This document shows positions 9,516-21,800 of a stretch of 64,000 nt of DNA, one piece after another. Within the stretch, counting starts at the first letter, position 1. Each line of letters begins with the position of its first letter. The notes under the pieces are model-generated. The model saw nothing but the letters and a program-made list of their open reading frames with translations. It was not told the DNA's origin and ran no database searches. Origin of the DNA: Ipomoea triloba (taxonomy: Eukaryota; Streptophyta; Magnoliopsida; Solanales; Convolvulaceae); the NCBI RefSeq assembly GCF_003576645.1, contig NC_044931.1, forward strand, positions 14,136,785-14,200,784, in the 5' to 3' direction. The translations under genes were made by a program, and so were the position numbers.

Positions 9516-9548
9516 GGGGATGCAACACGAGGACTTCCCAGGGGCTCC
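9516..9548 (-). pseudogene. 5S rRNA gene remnant, 87-bp internal deletion
   Basis: This 33-bp remnant is nearly the same as the one at 8587-8619 (same 3-89 deletion, unit 169 bp) but sits beside the ten-unit 161-bp subarray. It keeps both GCGGTTTA motifs, so it looks like the parental form of the 161-bp units. Confidence 0.92.
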
Positions 9549-9682
9549 GTCACGTATTGCGCGCAAAATGTACTTGACCCTCTCTCTCCGCGCAACTTCT
9601 CTCGCTTAGCGGTTTAGCGGTTTAAAAGGATAGTACCCTTAGCGAGCGGTCCAGCGGTTTAAAAGAAAGATTAAAAAGAGGG

Positions 9683-11292
9683 TAGGGGATGCAACACGAG
9701 GACTTCCCAGGGGGTCCGTCACGTACTGCGCGCAAAATGTTCTTGCCCCTCTCTCTCCGCGCAACTTGTCTCGCTTAGCGGTTTAAAAGGATAGTATCCT
9801 TAGCGAGCGGTCCAGCCGTTTAAAAGAAAGATTAAAAAGAGGGTAGGGGATGCAACACGAGGACTTCCCAGGGGGTCCGTCACGTACTGCGCGCAAAATG
9901 TTCTTGCCCCTCTCTCTCCGCGCAACTTGTCTCGCTTAGCGGTTTAAAAGGATAGTATCCTTAGCGAGCGGTCCAGCCGTTTAAAAGAAAGATTAAAAAG
10001 AGGGTAGGGGATGCAACACGAGGACTTCCCAGGGGGTCCGTCACGTACTGCGCGCAAAATGTTCTTGCCCCTCTCTCTCCGCGCAACTTGTCTCGCTTAG
10101 CGGTTTAAAAGGATAGTATCCTTAGCGAGCGGTCCAGCCGTTTAAAAGAAAGATTAAAAAGAGGGTAGGGGATGCAACACGAGGACTTCCCAGGGGGTCC
10201 GTCACGTACTGCGCGCAAAATGTTCTTGCCCCTCTCTCTCCGCGCAACTTGTCTCGCTTAGCGGTTTAAAAGGATAGTATCCTTAGCGAGCGGTCCAGCC
10301 GTTTAAAAGAAAGATTAAAAAGAGGGTAGGGGATGCAACACGAGGACTTCCCAGGGGGTCCGTCACGTACTGCGCGCAAAATGTTCTTGCCCCTCTCTCT
10401 CCGCGCAACTTGTCTCGCTTAGCGGTTTAAAAGGATAGTATCCTTAGCGAGCGGTCCAGCCGTTTAAAAGAAAGATTAAAAAGAGGGTAGGGGATGCAAC
10501 ACGAGGACTTCCCAGGGGGTCCGTCACGTACTGCGCGCAAAATGTTCTTGCCCCTCTCTCTCCGCGCAACTTGTCTCGCTTAGCGGTTTAAAAGGATAGT
10601 ATCCTTAGCGAGCGGTCCAGCCGTTTAAAAGAAAGATTAAAAAGAGGGTAGGGGATGCAACACGAGGACTTCCCAGGGGGTCCGTCACGTACTGCGCGCA
10701 AAATGTTCTTGCCCCTCTCTCTCCGCGCAACTTGTCTCGCTTAGCGGTTTAAAAGGATAGTATCCTTAGCGAGCGGTCCAGCCGTTTAAAAGAAAGATTA
10801 AAAAGAGGGTAGGGGATGCAACACGAGGACTTCCCAGGGGGTCCGTCACGTACTGCGCGCAAAATGTTCTTGCCCCTCTCTCTCCGCGCAACTTGTCTCG
10901 CTTAGCGGTTTAAAAGGATAGTATCCTTAGCGAGCGGTCCAGCCGTTTAAAAGAAAGATTAAAAAGAGGGTAGGGGATGCAACACGAGGACTTCCCAGGG
11001 GGTCCGTCACGTACTGCGCGCAAAATGTTCTTGCCCCTCTCTCTCCGCGCAACTTGTCTCGCTTAGCGGTTTAAAAGGATAGTATCCTTAGCGAGCGGTC
11101 CAGCCGTTTAAAAGAAAGATTAAAAAGAGGGTAGGGGATGCAACACGAGGACTTCCCAGGGGGTCCGTCACGTACTGCGCGCAAAATGTTCTTGCCCCTC
11201 TCTCTCCGCGCAACTTGTCTCGCTTAGCGGTTTAAAAGGATAGTATCCTTAGCGAGCGGTCCAGCGGTTTAAAAGAAAGATTAATAAGAGGG
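9683..11292 (-). repeat. Ten tandem 161-bp units with promoter-less 5S remnants
   Basis: Ten units of exactly 161 bp follow each other at 9683, 9844, 10005, 10166, 10327, 10488, 10649, 10810, 10971 and 11132. Each holds a 33-bp gene remnant (positions 1-2 and 90-120; the first is 9685-9717) and a 128-bp spacer lacking one GCGGTTTA motif. All share private changes, including GTAGGGG at the gene 3' end, TTCTTGCCCC upstream, AACTTGTCTCG and CCAGCCG. I saw no difference among them. They lack the A box, intermediate element and most of the C box, so they are pseudogenes amplified as a block. Confidence 0.95.
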
Positions 11293-11294
11293 TG

Positions 11295-11414
11295 GGGGAT
11301 GCAACACGAGGACCTCCCAGGGGGTCACCCATCCTAGTACTACTCTCGCCCAAGCACGCTTGACTTCGGAGTGCTGATGGGATCCGGTGCATTACTGCTG
11401 GTATGATCGCATCC
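11295..11414 (-). rRNA. 5S rRNA gene, variant (C20G, A42C, T53C, A101G)
   Basis: This is the first full-length gene after the 161-bp subarray. It has an A box T53C change and three others. It is the first of three T53C genes spaced exactly 512 bp apart (11295, 11807, 12319), with standard genes between them. Confidence 0.94.
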
Positions 11415-11550
11415 GTTACGTACTGCGCGCAAAATGTACTTGACCCTCTCTCTCCGCGCAACTTCTCTCGCTTAACGGTTTAGCGGTTTAAAAGGATAGT
11501 ATCCTTAGCGAGCGGTCCAGCGGTTTAAAAGAAAGATTAAAAAGAGGGTG

Positions 11551-11670
11551 GGGGATGCAACACGAGGACTTCCCAGGGGGTCACCCATCCTAGTACTACT
11601 CTCGCCCAAGCACGCTTAACTTCGGAGTTCTGATGGGATCCGGTGCATTAGTGCTGGTATGATCGCATCC
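11551..11670 (-). rRNA. 5S rRNA gene, standard sequence
   Basis: This full-length copy matches the array consensus in the gene. It alternates with T53C copies on both sides. Confidence 0.96.
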
Positions 11671-11806
11671 GTCACGTACTGCGCGCAAAATGTACTTGAC
11701 CCTCTCTCTCCGCGCAACTTCTCTCGCTTAGCGGTTTAGCGGTTTAAAAGGATAGTACCCTTAGCGAGCGGTCCAGCGGTTTAAAAGAAAGATTAAAAAG
11801 AGGGTG

Positions 11807-11926
11807 GGGGATGCAACACGAGGACTTCCCAGGGGGTCACCCATCCTAGTACTACTCTCGCCCAAGCACGCTTGACTTCGGAGTTCTGAGGGGAGCCGGT
11901 GCATTAGTGCTGGTATGATCGCATCC
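11807..11926 (-). rRNA. 5S rRNA gene, variant (A32C, A37C, T53C)
   Basis: This full-length copy has lost the BamHI site because of A32C, and it carries the A box T53C change. Confidence 0.94.
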
Positions 11927-12062
11927 GTCACGTACTGCGCGCAAAATGTACTTGACCCTCTCTCTCCGCGCAACTTCTCTCACTTAGCGGTTTAGCGGTT
12001 TAAAAGGATAGAACCCTTAGCGAGCGGTCCAGCGGTTTAAAAGAAAGATTAAAAAGAGGGTG

Positions 12063-12182
12063 GGGGATGCAACACGAGGACTTCCCAGGGGGTCACCCAT
12101 CCTAGTACTACTCTCGCCCAAGCACGCTTAACTTCGGAGTTCTGATGGGATCCGGTGCATTAGTGCTGGTATGATCGCATCC
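12063..12182 (-). rRNA. 5S rRNA gene, standard sequence
   Basis: This full-length copy matches the array consensus. The spacer on its 3' side carries a small change (GATAGAACCC instead of GATAGTACCC on the plus strand). Confidence 0.96.
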
Positions 12183-12318
12183 GTCACGTACTGCGCGCAA
12201 AATGTACTTGACCCTCTCTCTCCGCGCAACTTCTCTCGCTTAGCGGTTTAGCGGTTTAAAAGGATAGTACCCTTAGCGAGCGGTCCAGCGGTTTAAAAGA
12301 AAGATTAAAAAGAGGGTG

Positions 12319-12438
12319 GGGGATGCAACACGAGGACTTCCCAGGGGGTCACCCATCCTAGTACTACTCTCGCCCAAGCACGCTTGACTTCGGAGTTCTG
12401 ATGGGATCCGGTGCATTAGTGCTGGTATGATCGCATCC
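12319..12438 (-). rRNA. 5S rRNA gene, variant T53C
   Basis: This full-length copy differs from consensus only by T53C in the A box, as far as I can see. It is the last variant before the homogeneous block. Confidence 0.96.
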
Positions 12439-12597
12439 GTCACGTACTGCGCGCAAAATGTACTTGACCCTCTCTCTCCGCGCAACTTCTCTCGCTTAGC
12501 GGTTTAGCGGTTTAAAAGGATAGTACCCTTAGCGAGCGGTCCAGCGGTTTAAAAGAAAGATTAAAAAGAGGGTGGGGGATGCAACACGAGGACTTCC

Positions 12598-12645
12598 CAG
12601 GGGGTCACCCATCCTAGTACTACTCTCGCCCAAGCACGCTTAACT
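12598..12645 (-). promoter_or_regulatory. Internal control region of a standard 5S gene (A box, IE, C box)
   Basis: This is given once for the gene at 12575-12694 and repeats every 256 bp. The A box (gene positions 50-64) is 12631-12645, AGTTAAGCGTGCTTG. The intermediate element (67-72) is 12623-12628. The C box (80-97) is 12598-12615. These elements bind TFIIIA and so recruit RNA polymerase III. The positions come from the known plant 5S layout and the sequence fits. Position 93 is C in every full gene I read, where many plant 5S genes, as I recall, have T. Confidence 0.85.
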
Positions 12646-12694
12646 TCGGAGTTCTGATGGGATCCGGTGCATTAGTGCTGGTATGATCGCATCC

Positions 12695-12718
12695 GTCACG
12701 TACTGCGCGCAAAATGTA
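12695..12718 (-). promoter_or_regulatory. 5' flanking promoter of a standard 5S gene
   Basis: This is given once and repeats with the unit. Read on the minus strand up to +1, the flank has C at -1, GC at -13/-12 inside a GCGCGC run (-16 to -11) and a weak AT-rich TACATTTT at -24 to -17. Plant 5S genes are known to need C at -1, GC near -12 and a TATA-like stretch near -28 for full transcription. The first two are clear here. The TATA-like element is weak and closer than usual. Confidence 0.6.
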
Positions 12719-12818
12719 CTTGACCCTCTCTCTCCGCGCAACTTCTCTCGCTTAGCGGTTTAGCGGTTTAAAAGGATAGTACCCTTAGCGAGCGGTCCAG
12801 CGGTTTAAAAGAAAGATT

Positions 12819-12823
12819 AAAAA
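12819..12823 (-). terminator. RNA polymerase III terminator of a standard 5S gene
   Basis: Given once, for the gene at 12831-12950. A run of five T on the minus strand begins 8 nt past the gene 3' end. A back-up T4 run follows about 12 nt further on (12807-12810). Runs of four or more T stop RNA polymerase III. The same layout repeats in each full unit and is absent from the 156-bp units. Confidence 0.85.
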
Positions 12824-15800
12824 GAGGGTGGGGGATGCAACACGAGGACTTCCCAGGGGGTCACCCATCCTAGTACTACTCTCGCCCAAGCACGCTTAAC
12901 TTCGGAGTTCTGATGGGATCCGGTGCATTAGTGCTGGTATGATCGCATCCGTCACGTACTGCGCGCAAAATGTACTTGACCCTCTCTCTCCGCGCAACTT
13001 CTCTCGCTTAGCGGTTTAGCGGTTTAAAAGGATAGTACCCTTAGCGAGCGGTCCAGCGGTTTAAAAGAAAGATTAAAAAGAGGGTGGGGGATGCAACACG
13101 AGGACTTCCCAGGGGGTCACCCATCCTAGTACTACTCTCGCCCAAGCACGCTTAACTTCGGAGTTCTGATGGGATCCGGTGCATTAGTGCTGGTATGATC
13201 GCATCCGTCACGTACTGCGCGCAAAATGTACTTGACCCTCTCTCTCCGCGCAACTTCTCTCGCTTAGCGGTTTAGCGGTTTAAAAGGATAGTACCCTTAG
13301 CGAGCGGTCCAGCGGTTTAAAAGAAAGATTAAAAAGAGGGTGGGGGATGCAACACGAGGACTTCCCAGGGGGTCACCCATCCTAGTACTACTCTCGCCCA
13401 AGCACGCTTAACTTCGGAGTTCTGATGGGATCCGGTGCATTAGTGCTGGTATGATCGCATCCGTCACGTACTGCGCGCAAAATGTACTTGACCCTCTCTC
13501 TCCGCGCAACTTCTCTCGCTTAGCGGTTTAGCGGTTTAAAAGGATAGTACCCTTAGCGAGCGGTCCAGCGGTTTAAAAGAAAGATTAAAAAGAGGGTGGG
13601 GGATGCAACACGAGGACTTCCCAGGGGGTCACCCATCCTAGTACTACTCTCGCCCAAGCACGCTTAACTTCGGAGTTCTGATGGGATCCGGTGCATTAGT
13701 GCTGGTATGATCGCATCCGTCACGTACTGCGCGCAAAATGTACTTGACCCTCTCTCTCCGCGCAACTTCTCTCGCTTAGCGGTTTAGCGGTTTAAAAGGA
13801 TAGTACCCTTAGCGAGCGGTCCAGCGGTTTAAAAGAAAGATTAAAAAGAGGGTGGGGGATGCAACACGAGGACTTCCCAGGGGGTCACCCATCCTAGTAC
13901 TACTCTCGCCCAAGCACGCTTAACTTCGGAGTTCTGATGGGATCCGGTGCATTAGTGCTGGTATGATCGCATCCGTCACGTACTGCGCGCAAAATGTACT
14001 TGACCCTCTCTCTCCGCGCAACTTCTCTCGCTTAGCGGTTTAGCGGTTTAAAAGGATAGTACCCTTAGCGAGCGGTCCAGCGGTTTAAAAGAAAGATTAA
14101 AAAGAGGGTGGGGGATGCAACACGAGGACTTCCCAGGGGGTCACCCATCCTAGTACTACTCTCGCCCAAGCACGCTTAACTTCGGAGTTCTGATGGGATC
14201 CGGTGCATTAGTGCTGGTATGATCGCATCCGTCACGTACTGCGCGCAAAATGTACTTGACCCTCTCTCTCCGCGCAACTTCTCTCGCTTAGCGGTTTAGC
14301 GGTTTAAAAGGATAGTACCCTTAGCGAGCGGTCCAGCGGTTTAAAAGAAAGATTAAAAAGAGGGTGGGGGATGCAACACGAGGACTTCCCAGGGGGTCAC
14401 CCATCCTAGTACTACTCTCGCCCAAGCACGCTTAACTTCGGAGTTCTGATGGGATCCGGTGCATTAGTGCTGGTATGATCGCATCCGTCACGTACTGCGC
14501 GCAAAATGTACTTGACCCTCTCTCTCCGCGCAACTTCTCTCGCTTAGCGGTTTAGCGGTTTAAAAGGATAGTACCCTTAGCGAGCGGTCCAGCGGTTTAA
14601 AAGAAAGATTAAAAAGAGGGTGGGGGATGCAACACGAGGACTTCCCAGGGGGTCACCCATCCTAGTACTACTCTCGCCCAAGCACGCTTAACTTCGGAGT
14701 TCTGATGGGATCCGGTGCATTAGTGCTGGTATGATCGCATCCGTCACGTACTGCGCGCAAAATGTACTTGACCCTCTCTCTCCGCGCAACTTCTCTCGCT
14801 TAGCGGTTTAGCGGTTTAAAAGGATAGTACCCTTAGCGAGCGGTCCAGCGGTTTAAAAGAAAGATTAAAAAGAGGGTGGGGGATGCAACACGAGGACTTC
14901 CCAGGGGGTCACCCATCCTAGTACTACTCTCGCCCAAGCACGCTTAACTTCGGAGTTCTGATGGGATCCGGTGCATTAGTGCTGGTATGATCGCATCCGT
15001 CACGTACTGCGCGCAAAATGTACTTGACCCTCTCTCTCCGCGCAACTTCTCTCGCTTAGCGGTTTAGCGGTTTAAAAGGATAGTACCCTTAGCGAGCGGT
15101 CCAGCGGTTTAAAAGAAAGATTAAAAAGAGGGTGGGGGATGCAACACGAGGACTTCCCAGGGGGTCACCCATCCTAGTACTACTCTCGCCCAAGCACGCT
15201 TAACTTCGGAGTTCTGATGGGATCCGGTGCATTAGTGCTGGTATGATCGCATCCGTCACGTACTGCGCGCAAAATGTACTTGACCCTCTCTCTCCGCGCA
15301 ACTTCTCTCGCTTAGCGGTTTAGCGGTTTAAAAGGATAGTACCCTTAGCGAGCGGTCCAGCGGTTTAAAAGAAAGATTAAAAAGAGGGTGGGGGATGCAA
15401 CACGAGGACTTCCCAGGGGGTCACCCATCCTAGTACTACTCTCGCCCAAGCACGCTTAACTTCGGAGTTCTGATGGGATCCGGTGCATTAGTGCTGGTAT
15501 GATCGCATCCGTCACGTACTGCGCGCAAAATGTACTTGACCCTCTCTCTCCGCGCAACTTCTCTCGCTTAGCGGTTTAGCGGTTTAAAAGGATAGTACCC
15601 TTAGCGAGCGGTCCAGCGGTTTAAAAGAAAGATTAAAAAGAGGGTGGGGGATGCAACACGAGGACTTCCCAGGGGGTCACCCATCCTAGTACTACTCTCG
15701 CCCAAGCACGCTTAACTTCGGAGTTCTGATGGGATCCGGTGCATTAGTGCTGGTATGATCGCATCCGTCACGTACTGCGCGCAAAATGTACTTGACCCTC

Positions 15801-18800
15801 TCTCTCCGCGCAACTTCTCTCGCTTAGCGGTTTAGCGGTTTAAAAGGATAGTACCCTTAGCGAGCGGTCCAGCGGTTTAAAAGAAAGATTAAAAAGAGGG
15901 TGGGGGATGCAACACGAGGACTTCCCAGGGGGTCACCCATCCTAGTACTACTCTCGCCCAAGCACGCTTAACTTCGGAGTTCTGATGGGATCCGGTGCAT
16001 TAGTGCTGGTATGATCGCATCCGTCACGTACTGCGCGCAAAATGTACTTGACCCTCTCTCTCCGCGCAACTTCTCTCGCTTAGCGGTTTAGCGGTTTAAA
16101 AGGATAGTACCCTTAGCGAGCGGTCCAGCGGTTTAAAAGAAAGATTAAAAAGAGGGTGGGGGATGCAACACGAGGACTTCCCAGGGGGTCACCCATCCTA
16201 GTACTACTCTCGCCCAAGCACGCTTAACTTCGGAGTTCTGATGGGATCCGGTGCATTAGTGCTGGTATGATCGCATCCGTCACGTACTGCGCGCAAAATG
16301 TACTTGACCCTCTCTCTCCGCGCAACTTCTCTCGCTTAGCGGTTTAGCGGTTTAAAAGGATAGTACCCTTAGCGAGCGGTCCAGCGGTTTAAAAGAAAGA
16401 TTAAAAAGAGGGTGGGGGATGCAACACGAGGACTTCCCAGGGGGTCACCCATCCTAGTACTACTCTCGCCCAAGCACGCTTAACTTCGGAGTTCTGATGG
16501 GATCCGGTGCATTAGTGCTGGTATGATCGCATCCGTCACGTACTGCGCGCAAAATGTACTTGACCCTCTCTCTCCGCGCAACTTCTCTCGCTTAGCGGTT
16601 TAGCGGTTTAAAAGGATAGTACCCTTAGCGAGCGGTCCAGCGGTTTAAAAGAAAGATTAAAAAGAGGGTGGGGGATGCAACACGAGGACTTCCCAGGGGG
16701 TCACCCATCCTAGTACTACTCTCGCCCAAGCACGCTTAACTTCGGAGTTCTGATGGGATCCGGTGCATTAGTGCTGGTATGATCGCATCCGTCACGTACT
16801 GCGCGCAAAATGTACTTGACCCTCTCTCTCCGCGCAACTTCTCTCGCTTAGCGGTTTAGCGGTTTAAAAGGATAGTACCCTTAGCGAGCGGTCCAGCGGT
16901 TTAAAAGAAAGATTAAAAAGAGGGTGGGGGATGCAACACGAGGACTTCCCAGGGGGTCACCCATCCTAGTACTACTCTCGCCCAAGCACGCTTAACTTCG
17001 GAGTTCTGATGGGATCCGGTGCATTAGTGCTGGTATGATCGCATCCGTCACGTACTGCGCGCAAAATGTACTTGACCCTCTCTCTCCGCGCAACTTCTCT
17101 CGCTTAGCGGTTTAGCGGTTTAAAAGGATAGTACCCTTAGCGAGCGGTCCAGCGGTTTAAAAGAAAGATTAAAAAGAGGGTGGGGGATGCAACACGAGGA
17201 CTTCCCAGGGGGTCACCCATCCTAGTACTACTCTCGCCCAAGCACGCTTAACTTCGGAGTTCTGATGGGATCCGGTGCATTAGTGCTGGTATGATCGCAT
17301 CCGTCACGTACTGCGCGCAAAATGTACTTGACCCTCTCTCTCCGCGCAACTTCTCTCGCTTAGCGGTTTAGCGGTTTAAAAGGATAGTACCCTTAGCGAG
17401 CGGTCCAGCGGTTTAAAAGAAAGATTAAAAAGAGGGTGGGGGATGCAACACGAGGACTTCCCAGGGGGTCACCCATCCTAGTACTACTCTCGCCCAAGCA
17501 CGCTTAACTTCGGAGTTCTGATGGGATCCGGTGCATTAGTGCTGGTATGATCGCATCCGTCACGTACTGCGCGCAAAATGTACTTGACCCTCTCTCTCCG
17601 CGCAACTTCTCTCGCTTAGCGGTTTAGCGGTTTAAAAGGATAGTACCCTTAGCGAGCGGTCCAGCGGTTTAAAAGAAAGATTAAAAAGAGGGTGGGGGAT
17701 GCAACACGAGGACTTCCCAGGGGGTCACCCATCCTAGTACTACTCTCGCCCAAGCACGCTTAACTTCGGAGTTCTGATGGGATCCGGTGCATTAGTGCTG
17801 GTATGATCGCATCCGTCACGTACTGCGCGCAAAATGTACTTGACCCTCTCTCTCCGCGCAACTTCTCTCGCTTAGCGGTTTAGCGGTTTAAAAGGATAGT
17901 ACCCTTAGCGAGCGGTCCAGCGGTTTAAAAGAAAGATTAAAAAGAGGGTGGGGGATGCAACACGAGGACTTCCCAGGGGGTCACCCATCCTAGTACTACT
18001 CTCGCCCAAGCACGCTTAACTTCGGAGTTCTGATGGGATCCGGTGCATTAGTGCTGGTATGATCGCATCCGTCACGTACTGCGCGCAAAATGTACTTGAC
18101 CCTCTCTCTCCGCGCAACTTCTCTCGCTTAGCGGTTTAGCGGTTTAAAAGGATAGTACCCTTAGCGAGCGGTCCAGCGGTTTAAAAGAAAGATTAAAAAG
18201 AGGGTGGGGGATGCAACACGAGGACTTCCCAGGGGGTCACCCATCCTAGTACTACTCTCGCCCAAGCACGCTTAACTTCGGAGTTCTGATGGGATCCGGT
18301 GCATTAGTGCTGGTATGATCGCATCCGTCACGTACTGCGCGCAAAATGTACTTGACCCTCTCTCTCCGCGCAACTTCTCTCGCTTAGCGGTTTAGCGGTT
18401 TAAAAGGATAGTACCCTTAGCGAGCGGTCCAGCGGTTTAAAAGAAAGATTAAAAAGAGGGTGGGGGATGCAACACGAGGACTTCCCAGGGGGTCACCCAT
18501 CCTAGTACTACTCTCGCCCAAGCACGCTTAACTTCGGAGTTCTGATGGGATCCGGTGCATTAGTGCTGGTATGATCGCATCCGTCACGTACTGCGCGCAA
18601 AATGTACTTGACCCTCTCTCTCCGCGCAACTTCTCTCGCTTAGCGGTTTAGCGGTTTAAAAGGATAGTACCCTTAGCGAGCGGTCCAGCGGTTTAAAAGA
18701 AAGATTAAAAAGAGGGTGGGGGATGCAACACGAGGACTTCCCAGGGGGTCACCCATCCTAGTACTACTCTCGCCCAAGCACGCTTAACTTCGGAGTTCTG

Positions 18801-21800
18801 ATGGGATCCGGTGCATTAGTGCTGGTATGATCGCATCCGTCACGTACTGCGCGCAAAATGTACTTGACCCTCTCTCTCCGCGCAACTTCTCTCGCTTAGC
18901 GGTTTAGCGGTTTAAAAGGATAGTACCCTTAGCGAGCGGTCCAGCGGTTTAAAAGAAAGATTAAAAAGAGGGTGGGGGATGCAACACGAGGACTTCCCAG
19001 GGGGTCACCCATCCTAGTACTACTCTCGCCCAAGCACGCTTAACTTCGGAGTTCTGATGGGATCCGGTGCATTAGTGCTGGTATGATCGCATCCGTCACG
19101 TACTGCGCGCAAAATGTACTTGACCCTCTCTCTCCGCGCAACTTCTCTCGCTTAGCGGTTTAGCGGTTTAAAAGGATAGTACCCTTAGCGAGCGGTCCAG
19201 CGGTTTAAAAGAAAGATTAAAAAGAGGGTGGGGGATGCAACACGAGGACTTCCCAGGGGGTCACCCATCCTAGTACTACTCTCGCCCAAGCACGCTTAAC
19301 TTCGGAGTTCTGATGGGATCCGGTGCATTAGTGCTGGTATGATCGCATCCGTCACGTACTGCGCGCAAAATGTACTTGACCCTCTCTCTCCGCGCAACTT
19401 CTCTCGCTTAGCGGTTTAGCGGTTTAAAAGGATAGTACCCTTAGCGAGCGGTCCAGCGGTTTAAAAGAAAGATTAAAAAGAGGGTGGGGGATGCAACACG
19501 AGGACTTCCCAGGGGGTCACCCATCCTAGTACTACTCTCGCCCAAGCACGCTTAACTTCGGAGTTCTGATGGGATCCGGTGCATTAGTGCTGGTATGATC
19601 GCATCCGTCACGTACTGCGCGCAAAATGTACTTGACCCTCTCTCTCCGCGCAACTTCTCTCGCTTAGCGGTTTAGCGGTTTAAAAGGATAGTACCCTTAG
19701 CGAGCGGTCCAGCGGTTTAAAAGAAAGATTAAAAAGAGGGTGGGGGATGCAACACGAGGACTTCCCAGGGGGTCACCCATCCTAGTACTACTCTCGCCCA
19801 AGCACGCTTAACTTCGGAGTTCTGATGGGATCCGGTGCATTAGTGCTGGTATGATCGCATCCGTCACGTACTGCGCGCAAAATGTACTTGACCCTCTCTC
19901 TCCGCGCAACTTCTCTCGCTTAGCGGTTTAGCGGTTTAAAAGGATAGTACCCTTAGCGAGCGGTCCAGCGGTTTAAAAGAAAGATTAAAAAGAGGGTGGG
20001 GGATGCAACACGAGGACTTCCCAGGGGGTCACCCATCCTAGTACTACTCTCGCCCAAGCACGCTTAACTTCGGAGTTCTGATGGGATCCGGTGCATTAGT
20101 GCTGGTATGATCGCATCCGTCACGTACTGCGCGCAAAATGTACTTGACCCTCTCTCTCCGCGCAACTTCTCTCGCTTAGCGGTTTAGCGGTTTAAAAGGA
20201 TAGTACCCTTAGCGAGCGGTCCAGCGGTTTAAAAGAAAGATTAAAAAGAGGGTGGGGGATGCAACACGAGGACTTCCCAGGGGGTCACCCATCCTAGTAC
20301 TACTCTCGCCCAAGCACGCTTAACTTCGGAGTTCTGATGGGATCCGGTGCATTAGTGCTGGTATGATCGCATCCGTCACGTACTGCGCGCAAAATGTACT
20401 TGACCCTCTCTCTCCGCGCAACTTCTCTCGCTTAGCGGTTTAGCGGTTTAAAAGGATAGTACCCTTAGCGAGCGGTCCAGCGGTTTAAAAGAAAGATTAA
20501 AAAGAGGGTGGGGGATGCAACACGAGGACTTCCCAGGGGGTCACCCATCCTAGTACTACTCTCGCCCAAGCACGCTTAACTTCGGAGTTCTGATGGGATC
20601 CGGTGCATTAGTGCTGGTATGATCGCATCCGTCACGTACTGCGCGCAAAATGTACTTGACCCTCTCTCTCCGCGCAACTTCTCTCGCTTAGCGGTTTAGC
20701 GGTTTAAAAGGATAGTACCCTTAGCGAGCGGTCCAGCGGTTTAAAAGAAAGATTAAAAAGAGGGTGGGGGATGCAACACGAGGACTTCCCAGGGGGTCAC
20801 CCATCCTAGTACTACTCTCGCCCAAGCACGCTTAACTTCGGAGTTCTGATGGGATCCGGTGCATTAGTGCTGGTATGATCGCATCCGTCACGTACTGCGC
20901 GCAAAATGTACTTGACCCTCTCTCTCCGCGCAACTTCTCTCGCTTAGCGGTTTAGCGGTTTAAAAGGATAGTACCCTTAGCGAGCGGTCCAGCGGTTTAA
21001 AAGAAAGATTAAAAAGAGGGTGGGGGATGCAACACGAGGACTTCCCAGGGGGTCACCCATCCTAGTACTACTCTCGCCCAAGCACGCTTAACTTCGGAGT
21101 TCTGATGGGATCCGGTGCATTAGTGCTGGTATGATCGCATCCGTCACGTACTGCGCGCAAAATGTACTTGACCCTCTCTCTCCGCGCAACTTCTCTCGCT
21201 TAGCGGTTTAGCGGTTTAAAAGGATAGTACCCTTAGCGAGCGGTCCAGCGGTTTAAAAGAAAGATTAAAAAGAGGGTGGGGGATGCAACACGAGGACTTC
21301 CCAGGGGGTCACCCATCCTAGTACTACTCTCGCCCAAGCACGCTTAACTTCGGAGTTCTGATGGGATCCGGTGCATTAGTGCTGGTATGATCGCATCCGT
21401 CACGTACTGCGCGCAAAATGTACTTGACCCTCTCTCTCCGCGCAACTTCTCTCGCTTAGCGGTTTAGCGGTTTAAAAGGATAGTACCCTTAGCGAGCGGT
21501 CCAGCGGTTTAAAAGAAAGATTAAAAAGAGGGTGGGGGATGCAACACGAGGACTTCCCAGGGGGTCACCCATCCTAGTACTACTCTCGCCCAAGCACGCT
21601 TAACTTCGGAGTTCTGATGGGATCCGGTGCATTAGTGCTGGTATGATCGCATCCGTCACGTACTGCGCGCAAAATGTACTTGACCCTCTCTCTCCGCGCA
21701 ACTTCTCTCGCTTAGCGGTTTAGCGGTTTAAAAGGATAGTACCCTTAGCGAGCGGTCCAGCGGTTTAAAAGAAAGATTAAAAAGAGGGTGGGGGATGCAA

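Larger units (their letters stand above)
12695..12830 (-). repeat. 136-bp 5S spacer with internal duplication
   Basis: This is the standard spacer, given once. On the plus strand a 20-bp stretch with two GCGGTTTA-type motifs ending in TTTAAAAG lies at 12755-12774. It is repeated with two changes at 12792-12811, a 37-bp offset. The GCGGTTTA motif is in tandem in the first copy, and one motif is missing in the 161-bp and 248-bp units, which points to replication slippage or unequal exchange. Short inverted motifs (CTCGCT and AGCGAG) flank the duplication. No protein gene is present. Confidence 0.85.

Noticed and set aside
12755..12811. Interstitial telomere repeat in the 5S spacer (GGTTTAG-like)
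   Set aside because: The motif is GCGGTTTA, and no run of TTTAGGG units is present.
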